DNA from: Candidatus Desulfopertinax cowenii | GTDB lineage: Bacteria; Bacillota; Desulfotomaculia; Desulfotomaculales; Desulforudaceae | NCBI GenBank assembly: GCA_001899445.1 | Contig: MPOA01000006.1 | Span: 744,001 to 808,000, forward strand | DNA: 64,000 nucleotides | Direction of reading: 5' to 3' | Shown here: piece after piece, positions 33,381 through 41,002 of the stretch | Position numbering within the stretch: the stretch's first letter is position 1 | Layout of the letters: each line of letters begins with the position of its first letter | Program-made: the position numbers and the translations under genes | The notes under the pieces: model-generated | Databases searched by the model: none | Told to the model about the DNA's origin: nothing | The model's input: only the letters and a program-made list of their open reading frames with translations

Positions 33381-33941
33381 ATGAAGGCAACGGGCATAGT
33401 TCGCCGCATCGACGATTTGGGAAGGGTGGTTATTCCGAAGGAAATCAGGCGGACCTTGCGGATTCGCGAAGGCGACCCTCTCGAGATTTTTGTGGACCGC
33501 GACGGCGAAGTGATCCTGAAAAAATACTCTCCCATCGGGGAACTTGGTGATTTCGCCAAGGAATATGCCGATTCTCTGTACGAAGCTACCGGACATATTG
33601 CCTGCATAGCCGATCGTGATACCATCATTGCCGTTTCGGGTGCCCCTAAGAAGGAGTTTCTCAATAAACCGGTCGGGCCGGCCGTGGAAAAGGTGATGGA
33701 GGAGCGGCGGCCGGTCATCGTCAACGCGCCGGGGGACGAACCATTGTGTAAAGAATGCCTCGCGGCGGAGAACGGGGAATGCAAGTATACCGCGGAGGTG
33801 ATTGCGCCTATTGTGTCCGAGGGCGACCCGATCGGGGCGGTCATGCTGATTTCCAAGGAACCCGGCGCCAAAATGGGCCAGTTGGAGCTGAAGCTATCGG
33901 AAACAGCGGCAGGATTTTTGGCGAAACAAATGGAACAATAA
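33381..33941 (+). CDS. spoVT: Stage V sporulation regulator SpoVT
   Basis: 186-aa forespore transcription factor. The AbrB-type swapped-hairpin DNA-binding domain is at residues 1-50 (GIVRRIDDLGRVVIPKEIRRTLRIREGD, read in parts), followed by a GAF-like sensor domain to the end. Four cysteines lie in the GAF domain, including CKECLAAENGEC. ATG 33381 follows AAAGGAGG. It has its own sigma-G-like promoter and terminator, so it is a single-gene unit. Confidence 0.96.
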   Translation: MKATGIVRRIDDLGRVVIPKEIRRTLRIREGDPLEIFVDRDGEVILKKYSPIGELGDFAKEYADSLYEATGHIACIADRDTIIAVSGAPKKEFLNKPVGPAVEKVMEERRPVIVNAPGDEPLCKECLAAENGECKYTAEVIAPIVSEGDPIGAVMLISKEPGAKMGQLELKLSETAAGFLAKQMEQ

Positions 33942-33963
33942 TGGCCTAAAGGCCATTTTTTTT
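33940..33963 (+). terminator. Rho-independent terminator after spoVT
   Basis: AATGGCCT / AGGCCATT stem with a minimal loop, followed by a run of eight or more T. It starts inside the spoVT stop codon. Confidence 0.85.
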
Positions 33964-33978
33964 ATCAGGGGGTATTTA

Positions 33979-35442
33979 ATGGGGAGCGGCGTACTCATCG
34001 CCGGGCTGGGTCCAGGGGCGGTCGGGGCGGTGCCCGCCGGGCTGACCGGGGAGTTGGCCCGGGCGGACCGGGTTTACCTCCGCACCGCCCGGCACCCGGT
34101 GGTGCCCTGGCTGGAAGGGCAGGGAGTACGGTTTGAAACCTTTGACCGGTACTACGAGGAGTGCCCGACCTTTGAAGAGGTATACCGGCGGATCGCGGCG
34201 ACGGTGATCGCGGCGGCCGAGCAGGGCCTGGTGGCTTACGTGGTGCCGGGTCACCCGCTGGTGGCCGAGGAGGCCAGCGATTTGATCCTGGACCAGGCCG
34301 GGGCGATGGGTCTTGCGACTAGGGTGCTTCCGGCCATGAGTTTCCTGGATGCTCTGTTTGTGGCCCTGCGCCTGGATCCGACGGCGGGGCTCTTTATCTT
34401 GGACGCCCTGGAACCGGACCGGTTGATCCCGGTGGGCACGGCGGGTATGGTGCTGACCCAGGTGCATAACCGGATGGTGGCCGGGGAGGTGAAAATCCGG
34501 CTGATGGCCTACTACCCCGATGAGCACCGGGTGTGGGTCGTCCGGGCGGCCGGCGTTCCGGAACTGGAGCGGATCCAAGAAGTTCCGCTCTACGCCCTGG
34601 ATCGGCTGGATTGGCTGGACCATCTCACCTCGGTGTACGTTCCACCCGGCGAAGCTTGCGCGGGCACCTTCAGTCTGGCGCCCCTGGTCGGGATTATGGC
34701 TACCCTGCGCGGTAGGGACGGCTGTCCCTGGGACCGCGAGCAGACCCATCACTCCATCAGACGTTACCTGATCGAGGAAACCTACGAAGTGCTGGACGCC
34801 ATCGAGCGGCAAAACATGCATAGTCTCCGGGAAGAGTTGGGAGACTTATTGTTACAAATTGTGTTTCACGCCCAAATGGCCAAAGAGCAAGGGCACTTCG
34901 ACATGGACGACGTGGTTCGGTCGGTCTGCGACAAGATGATCTACCGGCATCCCCACGTGTTCGGCCGGGAGAAGGTGCGGGACGCGGACGAGGTGCTGGC
35001 CAACTGGGAAAGACTGAAGCGCAGGGAGAAGGGAGACGCCGGGAAATCGTGCCTGGCGGATGTGCCCAGGAACCTGCCGGCTCTCCTGCGGGCGGACCGG
35101 GTACAGAGCAAGGCCGCCCGAGTGGGCTTTGATTGGCCGGATTACCGGGGAGCTTTTGCCAAGCTGGACGAGGAACTGGTCGAGTTGCGGGATGTTCTGG
35201 ATGAAGGGAACCCGGAGAGAACGCGGGAAGAGCTGGGAGATCTTTTGTTCGCGGTGGTGAACGTGGCCCGGCTTTTGAACATCGACGCCGAGGAGGCGCT
35301 GCGCCTGACGGTGGATAAGTTCACCCGTCGTTTCGCGCTGGTGGAGGAAAAATGCCGGCTTTCGGGGCGAGAACCCGGCCGCGTCTCCCTGTCGGAGATG
35401 GACGAATGGTGGGAGGCGGCAAAAAAACGGGAGAAATCTTAG
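33979..35442 (+). CDS. mazG: YabN: tetrapyrrole methylase-like / MazG NTP pyrophosphohydrolase fusion
   Basis: 487-aa fusion as in Bacillus YabN. Residues ~1-225 form a SAM-dependent tetrapyrrole-methylase-type domain (GLGPGAVGAVPAGLTGEL, VVPGHPLVAEEA). Residues ~235-487 hold two MazG modules (LRGRDGCPWDREQTHHSIRR, EETYEVLDAI, EELGDLLLQIVFHAQMA; then EELGDLLFAVVNVARL). MazG hydrolyses non-canonical or excess NTPs. ATG 33979 follows AGGGGG. Whether the methylase half is catalytic is unknown. Confidence 0.94.
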   Translation: MGSGVLIAGLGPGAVGAVPAGLTGELARADRVYLRTARHPVVPWLEGQGVRFETFDRYYEECPTFEEVYRRIAATVIAAAEQGLVAYVVPGHPLVAEEASDLILDQAGAMGLATRVLPAMSFLDALFVALRLDPTAGLFILDALEPDRLIPVGTAGMVLTQVHNRMVAGEVKIRLMAYYPDEHRVWVVRAAGVPELERIQEVPLYALDRLDWLDHLTSVYVPPGEACAGTFSLAPLVGIMATLRGRDGCPWDREQTHHSIRRYLIEETYEVLDAIERQNMHSLREELGDLLLQIVFHAQMAKEQGHFDMDDVVRSVCDKMIYRHPHVFGREKVRDADEVLANWERLKRREKGDAGKSCLADVPRNLPALLRADRVQSKAARVGFDWPDYRGAFAKLDEELVELRDVLDEGNPERTREELGDLLFAVVNVARLLNIDAEEALRLTVDKFTRRFALVEEKCRLSGREPGRVSLSEMDEWWEAAKKREKS

Positions 35443-35533
35443 GAAAACTTTTCTACCGGGCAGGAAATCCAAAGTAGTTAAAGAATAGTAAAAAACCAAA
35501 ATCCTAATACAAATTTAATAGGAGGGTATCGCC

Positions 35534-35812
35534 GTGAATAAAGCCGAACTCATTTCGAGTGTCGCCGAAAAAACGAACCTGACCAAGAAAGATGTCGAAA
35601 AGGCCCTGGCCGCAGTGTTGGATACCATTAGAGAGGCCCTGGCGCAGGGGGACAAGGTGCAGTTGGTCGGTTTCGGCACCTTTGAGACCCGGGAAAGGGC
35701 GGCCCGCAAGGGAAGGAATCCGCAGACCGGCGAGGAGATCGACATTGCCGCCACCAAGGTTCCGGTTTTCAAGGCCGGCAAAGCCCTGCGGGAGTCGGTG
35801 AGCAACAGCTAA
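35534..35812 (+). CDS. hup: HU family DNA-binding protein
   Basis: 92-aa nucleoid protein with the HU/IHF fold: the N-terminal helical region [18 protein letters not shown], and the beta-arm signature [25 protein letters not shown] 35534 follows AGGAGGG. It is followed after 5 nt by the S4-domain gene, so the two are co-transcribed. Confidence 0.96.
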   Translation: MNKAELISSVAEKTNLTKKDVEKALAAVLDTIREALAQGDKVQLVGFGTFETRERAARKGRNPQTGEEIDIAATKVPVFKAGKALRESVSNS

Positions 35813-35817
35813 ACGCC

Positions 35818-36093
35818 GTGCGGTTGGACAGGTTTCTGAAGGTAGCGCGGATTATCAAGCGCCGCACCCTGGCCAAAAAGGTGTGCGACCGGGGAATGGT
35901 TACCGTCAACGGGCGACCGGCCAAAGCCAGCACCGTGCTCAAGCCGGGAGATATCGTCTTTGTATGTTTGGGTTCTAAGACCTATCATTTTGAGGTTCTT
36001 AAGCTGGATGAACATCCGCCAGCGGGACTGGCTGCCAGTCTCTACCGCCCACTTGAGGCCCAAACGGGAGCCGGTGCGGAAGAGGAAGGGTAG
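35818..36093 (+). CDS. rqcP: S4-domain ribosome quality control protein RqcP (YabO)
   Basis: 91-aa RNA-binding protein, the Hsp15/RqcP type that supports poly-alanine tailing on stalled 50S subunits. The S4 motif fills residues 1-65 ([35 protein letters not shown]). GTG 35818 is 5 nt after the hup stop. A strong terminator follows. Confidence 0.92.
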   Translation: MRLDRFLKVARIIKRRTLAKKVCDRGMVTVNGRPAKASTVLKPGDIVFVCLGSKTYHFEVLKLDEHPPAGLAASLYRPLEAQTGAGAEEEG

Positions 36094-36122
36094 CTGGCTT
36101 TTTCTTTTTTATAAAAGATCAT

Positions 36123-36156
36123 CGGGGATTGGGGGCGTGGCTCCCCGTTTTTTTTT
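36123..36156 (+). terminator. Rho-independent terminator after rqcP
   Basis: CGGGGA (36123-36128) pairs with TCCCCG (36142-36147) across a 13-nt loop and is followed by nine T. It separates hup-rqcP from yabP, which must have its own promoter. Confidence 0.8.
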
Positions 36157-36272
36157 GCATACCCCGCCGGGGAAGGGGCATATCCATTTAACATAATTAC
36201 GCCGGCAGATGCTCCGCCGGTTTTTAGGGACCGGTTGATTGGCAAATACCTGGCTGGAGGGGGATCGGGATC

Positions 36273-36551
36273 GTGAACCAGGAGACCACCCACCGGATCG
36301 AGGTGGTGCAGCGCAAGGAAATCAAAGTGGACGGCGTGCAGCACGTGGAGAGCTTCACCGAAGAAGAAATTACCATCGATACCAACATGGGCGTGATTGT
36401 GCTGATCGGAGAGGGGCTGAACATCACCCAGCTGGATCTGCAGGCGGGCAGCCTGCAGGTGGACGGCTTTATCAACGGGATCCGGTACGAGGAGGCCGGG
36501 TTCTGGAAATCCCGCCGGGGACGCAACTTCTTGGGCCGCATTTTTAAATAG
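36273..36551 (+). CDS. yabP: Sporulation protein YabP
   Basis: 92-aa YabP/YqfC-family protein needed in the mother cell during sporulation (sigma-E regulon in Bacillus). The family text is clear: RIEVVQRKEIKVDGVQHVESF (read in parts), TNMGVIVLIGEGLNITQLDL and a basic C-terminus. GTG 36273 has a weak GGGATC upstream. The stop codon TAG is the insertion point of a MITE; the target duplication recreates the stop, so the protein is unaffected. Confidence 0.92.
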   Translation: MNQETTHRIEVVQRKEIKVDGVQHVESFTEEEITIDTNMGVIVLIGEGLNITQLDLQAGSLQVDGFINGIRYEEAGFWKSRRGRNFLGRIFK

Positions 36552-36789
36552 ATTCTGCTGAAAAAGTCTATTTGCGCACTTCTCTCACTGTGCTGAGGCA
36601 TTATCTTCGGTCACTGTGTCCGCGCTAAGGAATGAACTCGCTCGCCTCGGGCGGCGCCGAAACTCACCCGCTTCGCGGTCTCAAACAGTCGGCCGCCGCT
36701 TTTCCTTGGCTTCGCTCGTTCTTTGAATAAGCTCCCAATGTGACCTCCGATAATCCTCAGCACCACAGACTGACTTTTTCAGCGGAATC
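36551..36789 (+). mobile_element. 239-bp MITE, copy A
   Basis: Non-coding element with terminal inverted repeats (GATTCTGCTGAAAAAGTC at the left, GACTTTTTCAGCGGAATC at the right). A second inverted block follows inside (GTGCTGAGG-ATTATC near the left, GATAATCCTCAGCAC near the right), giving about 60 bp of imperfect terminal symmetry. It is flanked by a 6-bp target duplication TAAATA (36545-36550 and 36790-36795). A copy of identical length lies inverted at 50011-50249, at roughly 90% identity by eye. It separates yabP from yabQ. No transposase gene is inside. Confidence 0.9.
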
Positions 36790-36844
36790 TAAATAGCAAA
36801 TAGCGCCGGCACCTTTTTGGTCAGCCGCGAAGGGGTATCCAGCC

Positions 36845-37297
36845 TTGTTTCTCGAAGCGCAATTTCTGGTCTTTCTGGTCGCCATTGGCATTGGCATCGG
36901 GGCCGGCTTTCTGTTCGATTGCTACCGGGCGGCCCGGGTTACCCTGAGGCTCGGCCGGTTGGGGACCAGCATCGGGGACCTGCTGGTCTGGGCCGTGCTC
37001 ACCCTGGTAGTGTTCGGTTTGCTGCTTCTGACCAACTGGGGTGAAGTTCGCTGGTACATTTTACTGGGTTTGAGCCTGGGTGCCCTGCTGTACCACCGCA
37101 CCTTTTCCCGGCGCGGGGTGGCTTTTTGGAAGAGCGGCTTCAGGGTCGCCGGACGTGTGGGGCGGGTGCTAGCCAGTCCCGTGGTTTTTGTTTGGAGGCT
37201 CCTTACCCGACCTTTCCGGCTTGGGGCGTGGTCCTTGGTCCGCCTGCGCGCGGGGTTTAAGCGGTGCGCACCGCCCCCTCCGGACGACGGGGAATGA
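36845..37297 (+). CDS. yabQ: Spore cortex biosynthesis protein YabQ
   Basis: 150-aa membrane protein of the YabQ family, required for cortex formation in Bacillus (mother-cell outer forespore membrane). Three to four hydrophobic segments are visible (FLVFLVAIGIGIGAGFLF, LLVWAVLTLVVFGLLLL, WYILLGLSLGALLY), followed by a basic tail. TTG 36845 has AAGGGG upstream. It is now separated from yabP by the inserted MITE. Confidence 0.83.
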   Translation: MFLEAQFLVFLVAIGIGIGAGFLFDCYRAARVTLRLGRLGTSIGDLLVWAVLTLVVFGLLLLTNWGEVRWYILLGLSLGALLYHRTFSRRGVAFWKSGFRVAGRVGRVLASPVVFVWRLLTRPFRLGAWSLVRLRAGFKRCAPPPPDDGE

Positions 37298-37350
37298 CCG
37301 GCCGGGGGTCTTTGCCCGCTGCTTGCCCGGGGCCTGGTTGGCCGCGGGTG

Positions 37351-37680
37351 CTAGCGGGGTGGACGGCGCCGCGGGGAGAACAGCCGCAGGCGCGTGCCGA
37401 CCAGGGCACCGACCAGGGCGGCCAGGGCCAGGGGCACCCAGATGTTCAGCGTAACCGTGGGGTTGGCGACCCCTTCCCGGTACGTCAGGAACAGACTGAT
37501 CACCATCCCGCCCAGAGGCGGCACCAGGCCCAGGAGCAGTTTTTTCCGGGGCGCGAGCAGCGCTACCAGCAGTCCCAGCAGGCCGGCGACCAGCCACACG
37601 ACCGGCGCCTCCTGCTGCTGTTCCACCGCCAGGTAAAGCAGCGCGGTGGAAAAAGCTAGGAATACAGCCAACTGTCCCAC
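37351..37680 (-). CDS. Small hypothetical membrane protein
   Basis: 109-aa protein with four hydrophobic helices and a basic C-terminus (LRLFSPRRRPPR). I do not recognise a family. GTG 37680 has GGGAGGG at 9 nt, which supports it as a real gene. It lies opposite to the surrounding conserved cluster, with another small membrane gene upstream on the same strand. Confidence 0.6.
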   Translation of the reverse strand: MGQLAVFLAFSTALLYLAVEQQQEAPVVWLVAGLLGLLVALLAPRKKLLLGLVPPLGGMVISLFLTYREGVANPTVTLNIWVPLALAALVGALVGTRLRLFSPRRRPPR

Positions 37681-37761
37681 TTGTCGATTCCCTCCCAGAC
37701 GATTTCCCTGATAAATTTTTCCGATAGCTTGTACTTTCCGGGGTGCCGCCTCCGGGTCAGC

Positions 37762-38043
37762 TCACCTTTTCCCGGCCAGGCGCCGCCAGACCGCGTATAA
37801 GAATCCGCCGGCCACGGCCAGGAGCAGCACGGTGCCGCCAATGGCCAGCAGGAGACAGAGAATCACCAGTCCGGCAGCGGCCCACACCGCTAGGCGGAAC
37901 GGAGACAGCGGCTTGGTGCCGGAGTAATGATAGTAGTAAAAACGGCGCGTGCTCCCGGGCCGCTCCTCTTCATTCCGTCTTTCGGGGGCGTACTCCACGA
38001 TCACTTGGGGTTCATGGTCTTCTCTGCGGCTTCGGTCCTTCAC
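37762..38043 (-). CDS. Small hypothetical membrane protein with charged N-terminus
   Basis: 93-aa protein: a charged, Tyr-rich N-terminal half (EYAPERRNEEERPG, RRFYYYHYS) is followed by one long or two short hydrophobic helices (LAVWAAAGLVILCLLLAIGG and following) and a basic end. No family is recognised. GTG 38043 follows AAGGAG at 9-10 nt. It is probably co-transcribed with the gene at 37351-37680. These two genes interrupt the usual yabQ-divIC order. Confidence 0.6.
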   Translation of the reverse strand: MKDRSRREDHEPQVIVEYAPERRNEEERPGSTRRFYYYHYSGTKPLSPFRLAVWAAAGLVILCLLLAIGGTVLLLAVAGGFLYAVWRRLAGKR

Positions 38044-38220
38044 GGATATACACTCCTTGTTTAACCGGTGTCCTTACCATTGTATCAGGCATAAGCGTAT
38101 CAGGCATAAGAATTCTGCTCTAATTTTTTGGGAAGCTGGCAGGAGAATTTTCGCCGCCGTAGAAAGCCATGACTTGTAATAATATTGTACACATTTTGTG
38201 GACAAAACCGGGGATAAGCG

Positions 38221-38481
38221 ATGCAGATGGAAATTCGGGGTGCCGAGCGCCTCAGCTTTCGCGAGCGGCAGGTGGTGGTGCTCAAGGAGATGGGTTATGC
38301 CAACGGGGAGGTGGCGCGCCGGCTGGGCCTGAGCCCCAGTACGGTGGCTACCCTGTTCAACCGGGCGCGTACCAAGGGCTACCAAGTGGTGCTGGTATTA
38401 AGCGGCGACCCCCTGGGCATTTTCGGCGATGAGGAAGGTGAGCGCGGTGCAGACGGCGGTGCCGAGGAAACGCAGGTTTAA
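38221..38481 (+). CDS. Small sigma-70 region 4-like HTH protein
   Basis: 86-aa protein with a helix-turn-helix like sigma region 4 or LuxR-type domains (LSFRERQVVVLKEMGYANGEVARRLGLSPSTVATLFNRAR, read in parts, residues ~11-50) and an acidic C-terminal tail (GDEEGERGADGGAEET). No core-binding sigma region is present, so it is not a sigma factor. ATG 38221 has only GGGGAT upstream. The end overlaps the start of divIC, which suggests co-expression with it. Confidence 0.7.
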   Translation: MQMEIRGAERLSFRERQVVVLKEMGYANGEVARRLGLSPSTVATLFNRARTKGYQVVLVLSGDPLGIFGDEEGERGADGGAEETQV

Positions 38482-38794
38482 CCCGGTCAAAAGCAGATTG
38501 CCCATTCTGTTTATGATTATCTTGCTGTTGTACTTTGCCGTGTTGCTTGGTTTCCAACTGAATAAACTCTGGACCATGCAGGAATCAATAATGAAAATGG
38601 AAGAACAGGTGGTCGAGCTGCGGCAGAAGAACGAATACTTGTGGGGCCGCCTGGCGACGCTGGAATCGGAGGGCTACATCGAGGAAACAGCCCGGGAACG
38701 CCTGGGCCTGATCCGCCCCGGGGAAACACGGATCGTGCCTGTTTTGCCCGGGGACGAGGGTTATGGTTTCATAGACCGGAGCATTAAAGATTAG
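38447..38794 (+). CDS. divIC: Septum formation initiator DivIC/FtsB
   Basis: 115-aa bitopic division protein: a short basic cytoplasmic start, one membrane helix (PILFMIILLLYFAVLLGF), a coiled coil (ESIMKMEEQVVELRQKNEYL) and the conserved end region (GYIEETARERLGLIRPGE). It works with FtsL and DivIB at the septum. GTG 38447 is preferred, with GGAAGGTGA upstream; an in-frame ATG at 38429 is the alternative. The S1-domain gene yabR, usually next, is missing. Confidence 0.88.
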   Translation: MQTAVPRKRRFNPVKSRLPILFMIILLLYFAVLLGFQLNKLWTMQESIMKMEEQVVELRQKNEYLWGRLATLESEGYIEETARERLGLIRPGETRIVPVLPGDEGYGFIDRSIKD

Positions 38795-38860
38795 AAACTA
38801 AATCTCAAAGAGAGGGAATAAATCATCCTGGATAGAAAAGTTTACAGGGGCGGTGCGAAC

Positions 38861-39016
38861 GTGAAGTCCAAGGAACGTAAAACATACAAGCCCACGTTGC
38901 GCACCCGCGTGCGCCGGACCCTCGGTTTTGCCCTGGGATTCCTGGTGCTTGCGCTGGTCGACCTGCGGTACCACTTCCTCCCCAAGCTGACCGGCCGGCT
39001 CCGGAAGATGCGCTAG
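38861..39016 (+). CDS. Short hypothetical protein with one membrane helix
   Basis: Encodes 51 aa: a very basic N-terminus (KSKERKTYKPTLRTRVRRT), one hydrophobic helix (LGFALGFLVLALVDL) and a basic end (RLRKMR). GTG 38861 is preceded by AGGGGCGG. Nothing identifies its role, but the codon pattern and reading direction match divIC 66 nt upstream. Confidence 0.45.
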   Translation: MKSKERKTYKPTLRTRVRRTLGFALGFLVLALVDLRYHFLPKLTGRLRKMR

Positions 39017-39110
39017 CAACCGGGATTAAGGTTGTAGACACTCAAAAATAGACCCTCATTTTCGGCTCTCGGTGGCGACGATTTACCCCGTCGTGAATGG
39101 CTTCTTCCCG

Positions 39111-39329
39111 TTACGAGCCTACCCCAGGTAGATTCATTCCGCCCATCCCCGCACTTTTTCCGGTCGGTATCCGGGGCGCTTTCCGGTGTTTTTCGGAAGC
39201 CTTTTTCTCCCCGGCGGCCGGGTGAACAATCGTGTGCCGGCAAACGTCGCACTCCCAGGGCTTGATGGTTTCCGGCGAGGCCGAGGAATAATAGGCGGTA
39301 CCGCACTTAGGACAGGAATAGTAATACAA
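39111..39329 (-). CDS. Small zinc-ribbon protein
   Basis: 72-aa protein with a CPKCG...CDVC zinc ribbon in its first 35 residues (YYYSCPKCGTAYY, KPWECDVCRHTI) and a basic, Gly-rich tail. TTG 39329 is the only start consistent with an upstream stop; AGGGTGG lies at 9-10 nt. It has a clear promoter at 39401-39372 whose spacer is a palindrome, and it is divergent from the XRE regulator gene. Function unknown. Confidence 0.6.
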   Translation of the reverse strand: MYYYSCPKCGTAYYSSASPETIKPWECDVCRHTIVHPAAGEKKASEKHRKAPRIPTGKSAGMGGMNLPGVGS

Positions 39330-39371
39330 TGCTTTAACACCACCCTGACTAGATTAATATTCACGCCCCCG

Positions 39372-39401
39372 AGCATACTACCACTGTGGTAGCTTTGTCA
39401 A
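39372..39401 (-). promoter_or_regulatory. Promoter with operator palindrome in the spacer (zinc-ribbon gene)
   Basis: Minus strand: TTGACA (39401-39396), 18 bp, TATGCT (39377-39372). The spacer contains the perfect 15-bp palindrome CTACCAC-a-GTGGTAG (39392-39378). A half-site GGTGGTAG recurs at 39450-39457, just before the XRE gene. Confidence 0.75.
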
Positions 39402-39493
39402 GCCTTTTTCTGCCGTTTTGGCAACACCCGTTGGAGTGCAGCCCCGAGCGGTGGTAGAATACTTGACAAAATGGCAGAAAATCAGGAGTAAGC

Positions 39494-39781
39494 ATGCTGG
39501 AGTATCGATTGCGTAAAGCCCGCGAGGCGCGGGGATGGACCCAGTCCCAACTGGCAGCCAAGCTGAATGTTTCCGACGCCACCATCAGCCGCTATGAAAA
39601 AGGCGTGCGCTACCCGGATCCCGAGATGTTGAAACGCCTGGCCTTTGTACTGGAGGCCTCGGTGGATTACCTGGTCGGGAACGAGCCCCACAATCCCGAT
39701 GCAGAACTGCCCCCGGAAGCCCGGCGCTGCCTCGAGGAGTTCAGGAGCTTCCTCAGGCACAAATATCTCACTAAGGATTAG
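39494..39781 (+). CDS. XRE family transcriptional regulator
   Basis: 95-aa protein with an N-terminal Cro/CI helix-turn-helix (residues ~4-60, LRKAREARGWTQSQLAAKLNV, ISRYEKGVRYPDPEML, LVGNEP) and a short helical tail. ATG 39494 follows CAGGAG. It probably controls its own divergent intergenic region, where CTACCAC-N-GTGGTAG and a GGTGGTAG half-site are present. The signal is unknown. Confidence 0.87.
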   Translation: MLEYRLRKAREARGWTQSQLAAKLNVSDATISRYEKGVRYPDPEMLKRLAFVLEASVDYLVGNEPHNPDAELPPEARRCLEEFRSFLRHKYLTKD

Positions 39782-39898
39782 TATCCGGCGGCTTACGGCC
39801 GCACCTTTTCCACCTCGCAACAAAGCGATTCTCGACTTCCCCAGAATACCACCTCGATCGCAAAAAGACCCCGGTGAGCGCGCGTATGGACGCTTCGT

Positions 39899-40768
39899 TC
39901 ACGGAATGACTTTATTCAGGGGGTACTCGATGATGTCCTGGGCGCCCGCGCGCTTGAGTACCGGGATCAGGTCCCGCACCTGTTGCTCGTCCAGGATGGT
40001 CTCGATGGCTACCCAGTCACTGTTAAACAGAGGGGATATGGTCGGGTGCTTCATGGCCGGCAGGATGTTCAGGATGGTATCGATCTTTGCCCGCGGCACG
40101 TTCATTTTAAGTCCGACCATACGTTCAGCCCGCAGGGCGCCGTTTAAAAGCACAGACAAGTTTTGCAGCTTTTCCCGCTTCCACGGGTCGGCCCAGGCCG
40201 CTTTGTTGGCGTGCAGCTTTGTGTTGGATTCCAAGATGGTGGCGATGATGCGCAGGTTGTTGGCCCGCAGGGAACTACCGGTTTCGGTCAGGTCGGCGAT
40301 GGCGTCGACCAGGTTGGGCACCTTTACCTCGGTGGCGCCGTAGGAATACTCCACGGTGGCCTTTACGCCGTGCGCGGCGAGATACCGGCGCGTGACGTTG
40401 ACTAGTTCGGCGGCGATCCGCTTGCCCTGCAGGTCGCGCACCTCTTTGATGTCGCTGTCGTTGGCCACGGCAAGCACCAGGCGCACCGGGCGCGCCGACT
40501 GCTTGCTGTAAACCAGGTCGGTGACCTCGACCACGTCGGCCTCGTTTTCCAGGATCCAATCCAGGCCGCTCAAGCCTGCGTCCAGTACGCCCTCGTGCAC
40601 GTAACGCGGGATTTCCTGGGCCCGCATCAGCAGGATCTCCAGTTCAGGGTCGTTGACCGTCGGATAATAGGAACGCGAATTGACGTGCAGGTGGTAACCC
40701 GCCTTTTTAAACAGTTGAAAGGTTTTTTCCTGCAGGCTTCCCTTGGGCAATCCGAGGCGTAGTTTCAA
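39899..40768 (-). CDS. hisG: ATP phosphoribosyltransferase, long form
   Basis: First enzyme of histidine biosynthesis, joining ATP and PRPP. The 289-aa length marks the HisZ-independent long form with a C-terminal regulatory domain (~215-289). Family text: [33 protein letters not shown] and the PRPP loop [15 protein letters not shown] 40768 is chosen for AGGAGGG 7-8 nt upstream. No other his gene is in the window, so this is an orphan in a cell-division/sporulation neighbourhood. Confidence 0.93.
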   Translation of the reverse strand: MKLRLGLPKGSLQEKTFQLFKKAGYHLHVNSRSYYPTVNDPELEILLMRAQEIPRYVHEGVLDAGLSGLDWILENEADVVEVTDLVYSKQSARPVRLVLAVANDSDIKEVRDLQGKRIAAELVNVTRRYLAAHGVKATVEYSYGATEVKVPNLVDAIADLTETGSSLRANNLRIIATILESNTKLHANKAAWADPWKREKLQNLSVLLNGALRAERMVGLKMNVPRAKIDTILNILPAMKHPTISPLFNSDWVAIETILDEQQVRDLIPVLKRAGAQDIIEYPLNKVIP

Positions 40769-40830
40769 TGGTGGACCCTCCTGAAGGCGCCAGGCCACTT
40801 TTTAGCAGACTGACCTCCTAAGTGCTAAAT

Positions 40831-40895
40831 AAGGGGACAGGCTACTTTTTTAGCACTCTAAAGTGCAGTCTGCCAGAAAAGTAGCCTGTCCCCTT
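40831..40895. repeat. Long REP-like inverted repeat
   Basis: Perfect 19-bp arms at 40831-40849 (AAGGGGACAGGCTACTTTT) and 40877-40895, 27-bp loop. The loop and left flank hold further complementary text (AGTGCTAAA with TTTAGCACT, CAGACTG with CAGTCTG), so the whole 40801-40895 block is a compound foldback. The GTAGCCTGTCCCC core is widespread in bacterial intergenic REP/RAYT-type repeats. It lies between hisG and ppx, which are divergent, and covers most of the 234-bp gap. Confidence 0.75.
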
Positions 40896-41002
40896 TTCTG
40901 GCGTCCGTTTGTTTGGGGCACATGCTTATGTATACCGGAAAACGGGGGCACCGTCAATGGTATAATGAGCGGTAGTTTTCTACAAGGGGGGATGCTTTCC
41001 CT

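Noticed and set aside
36551-36789. Degenerate insertion sequence with transposase remnant
   Set aside because: At 239 bp it is too short and contains no reading frame resembling a transposase; both copies have the same length, as expected of a MITE.
38221-38481. New sigma factor
   Set aside because: Only a region-4-like helix-turn-helix is present; there is no region 2 for core RNA polymerase and -10 binding.
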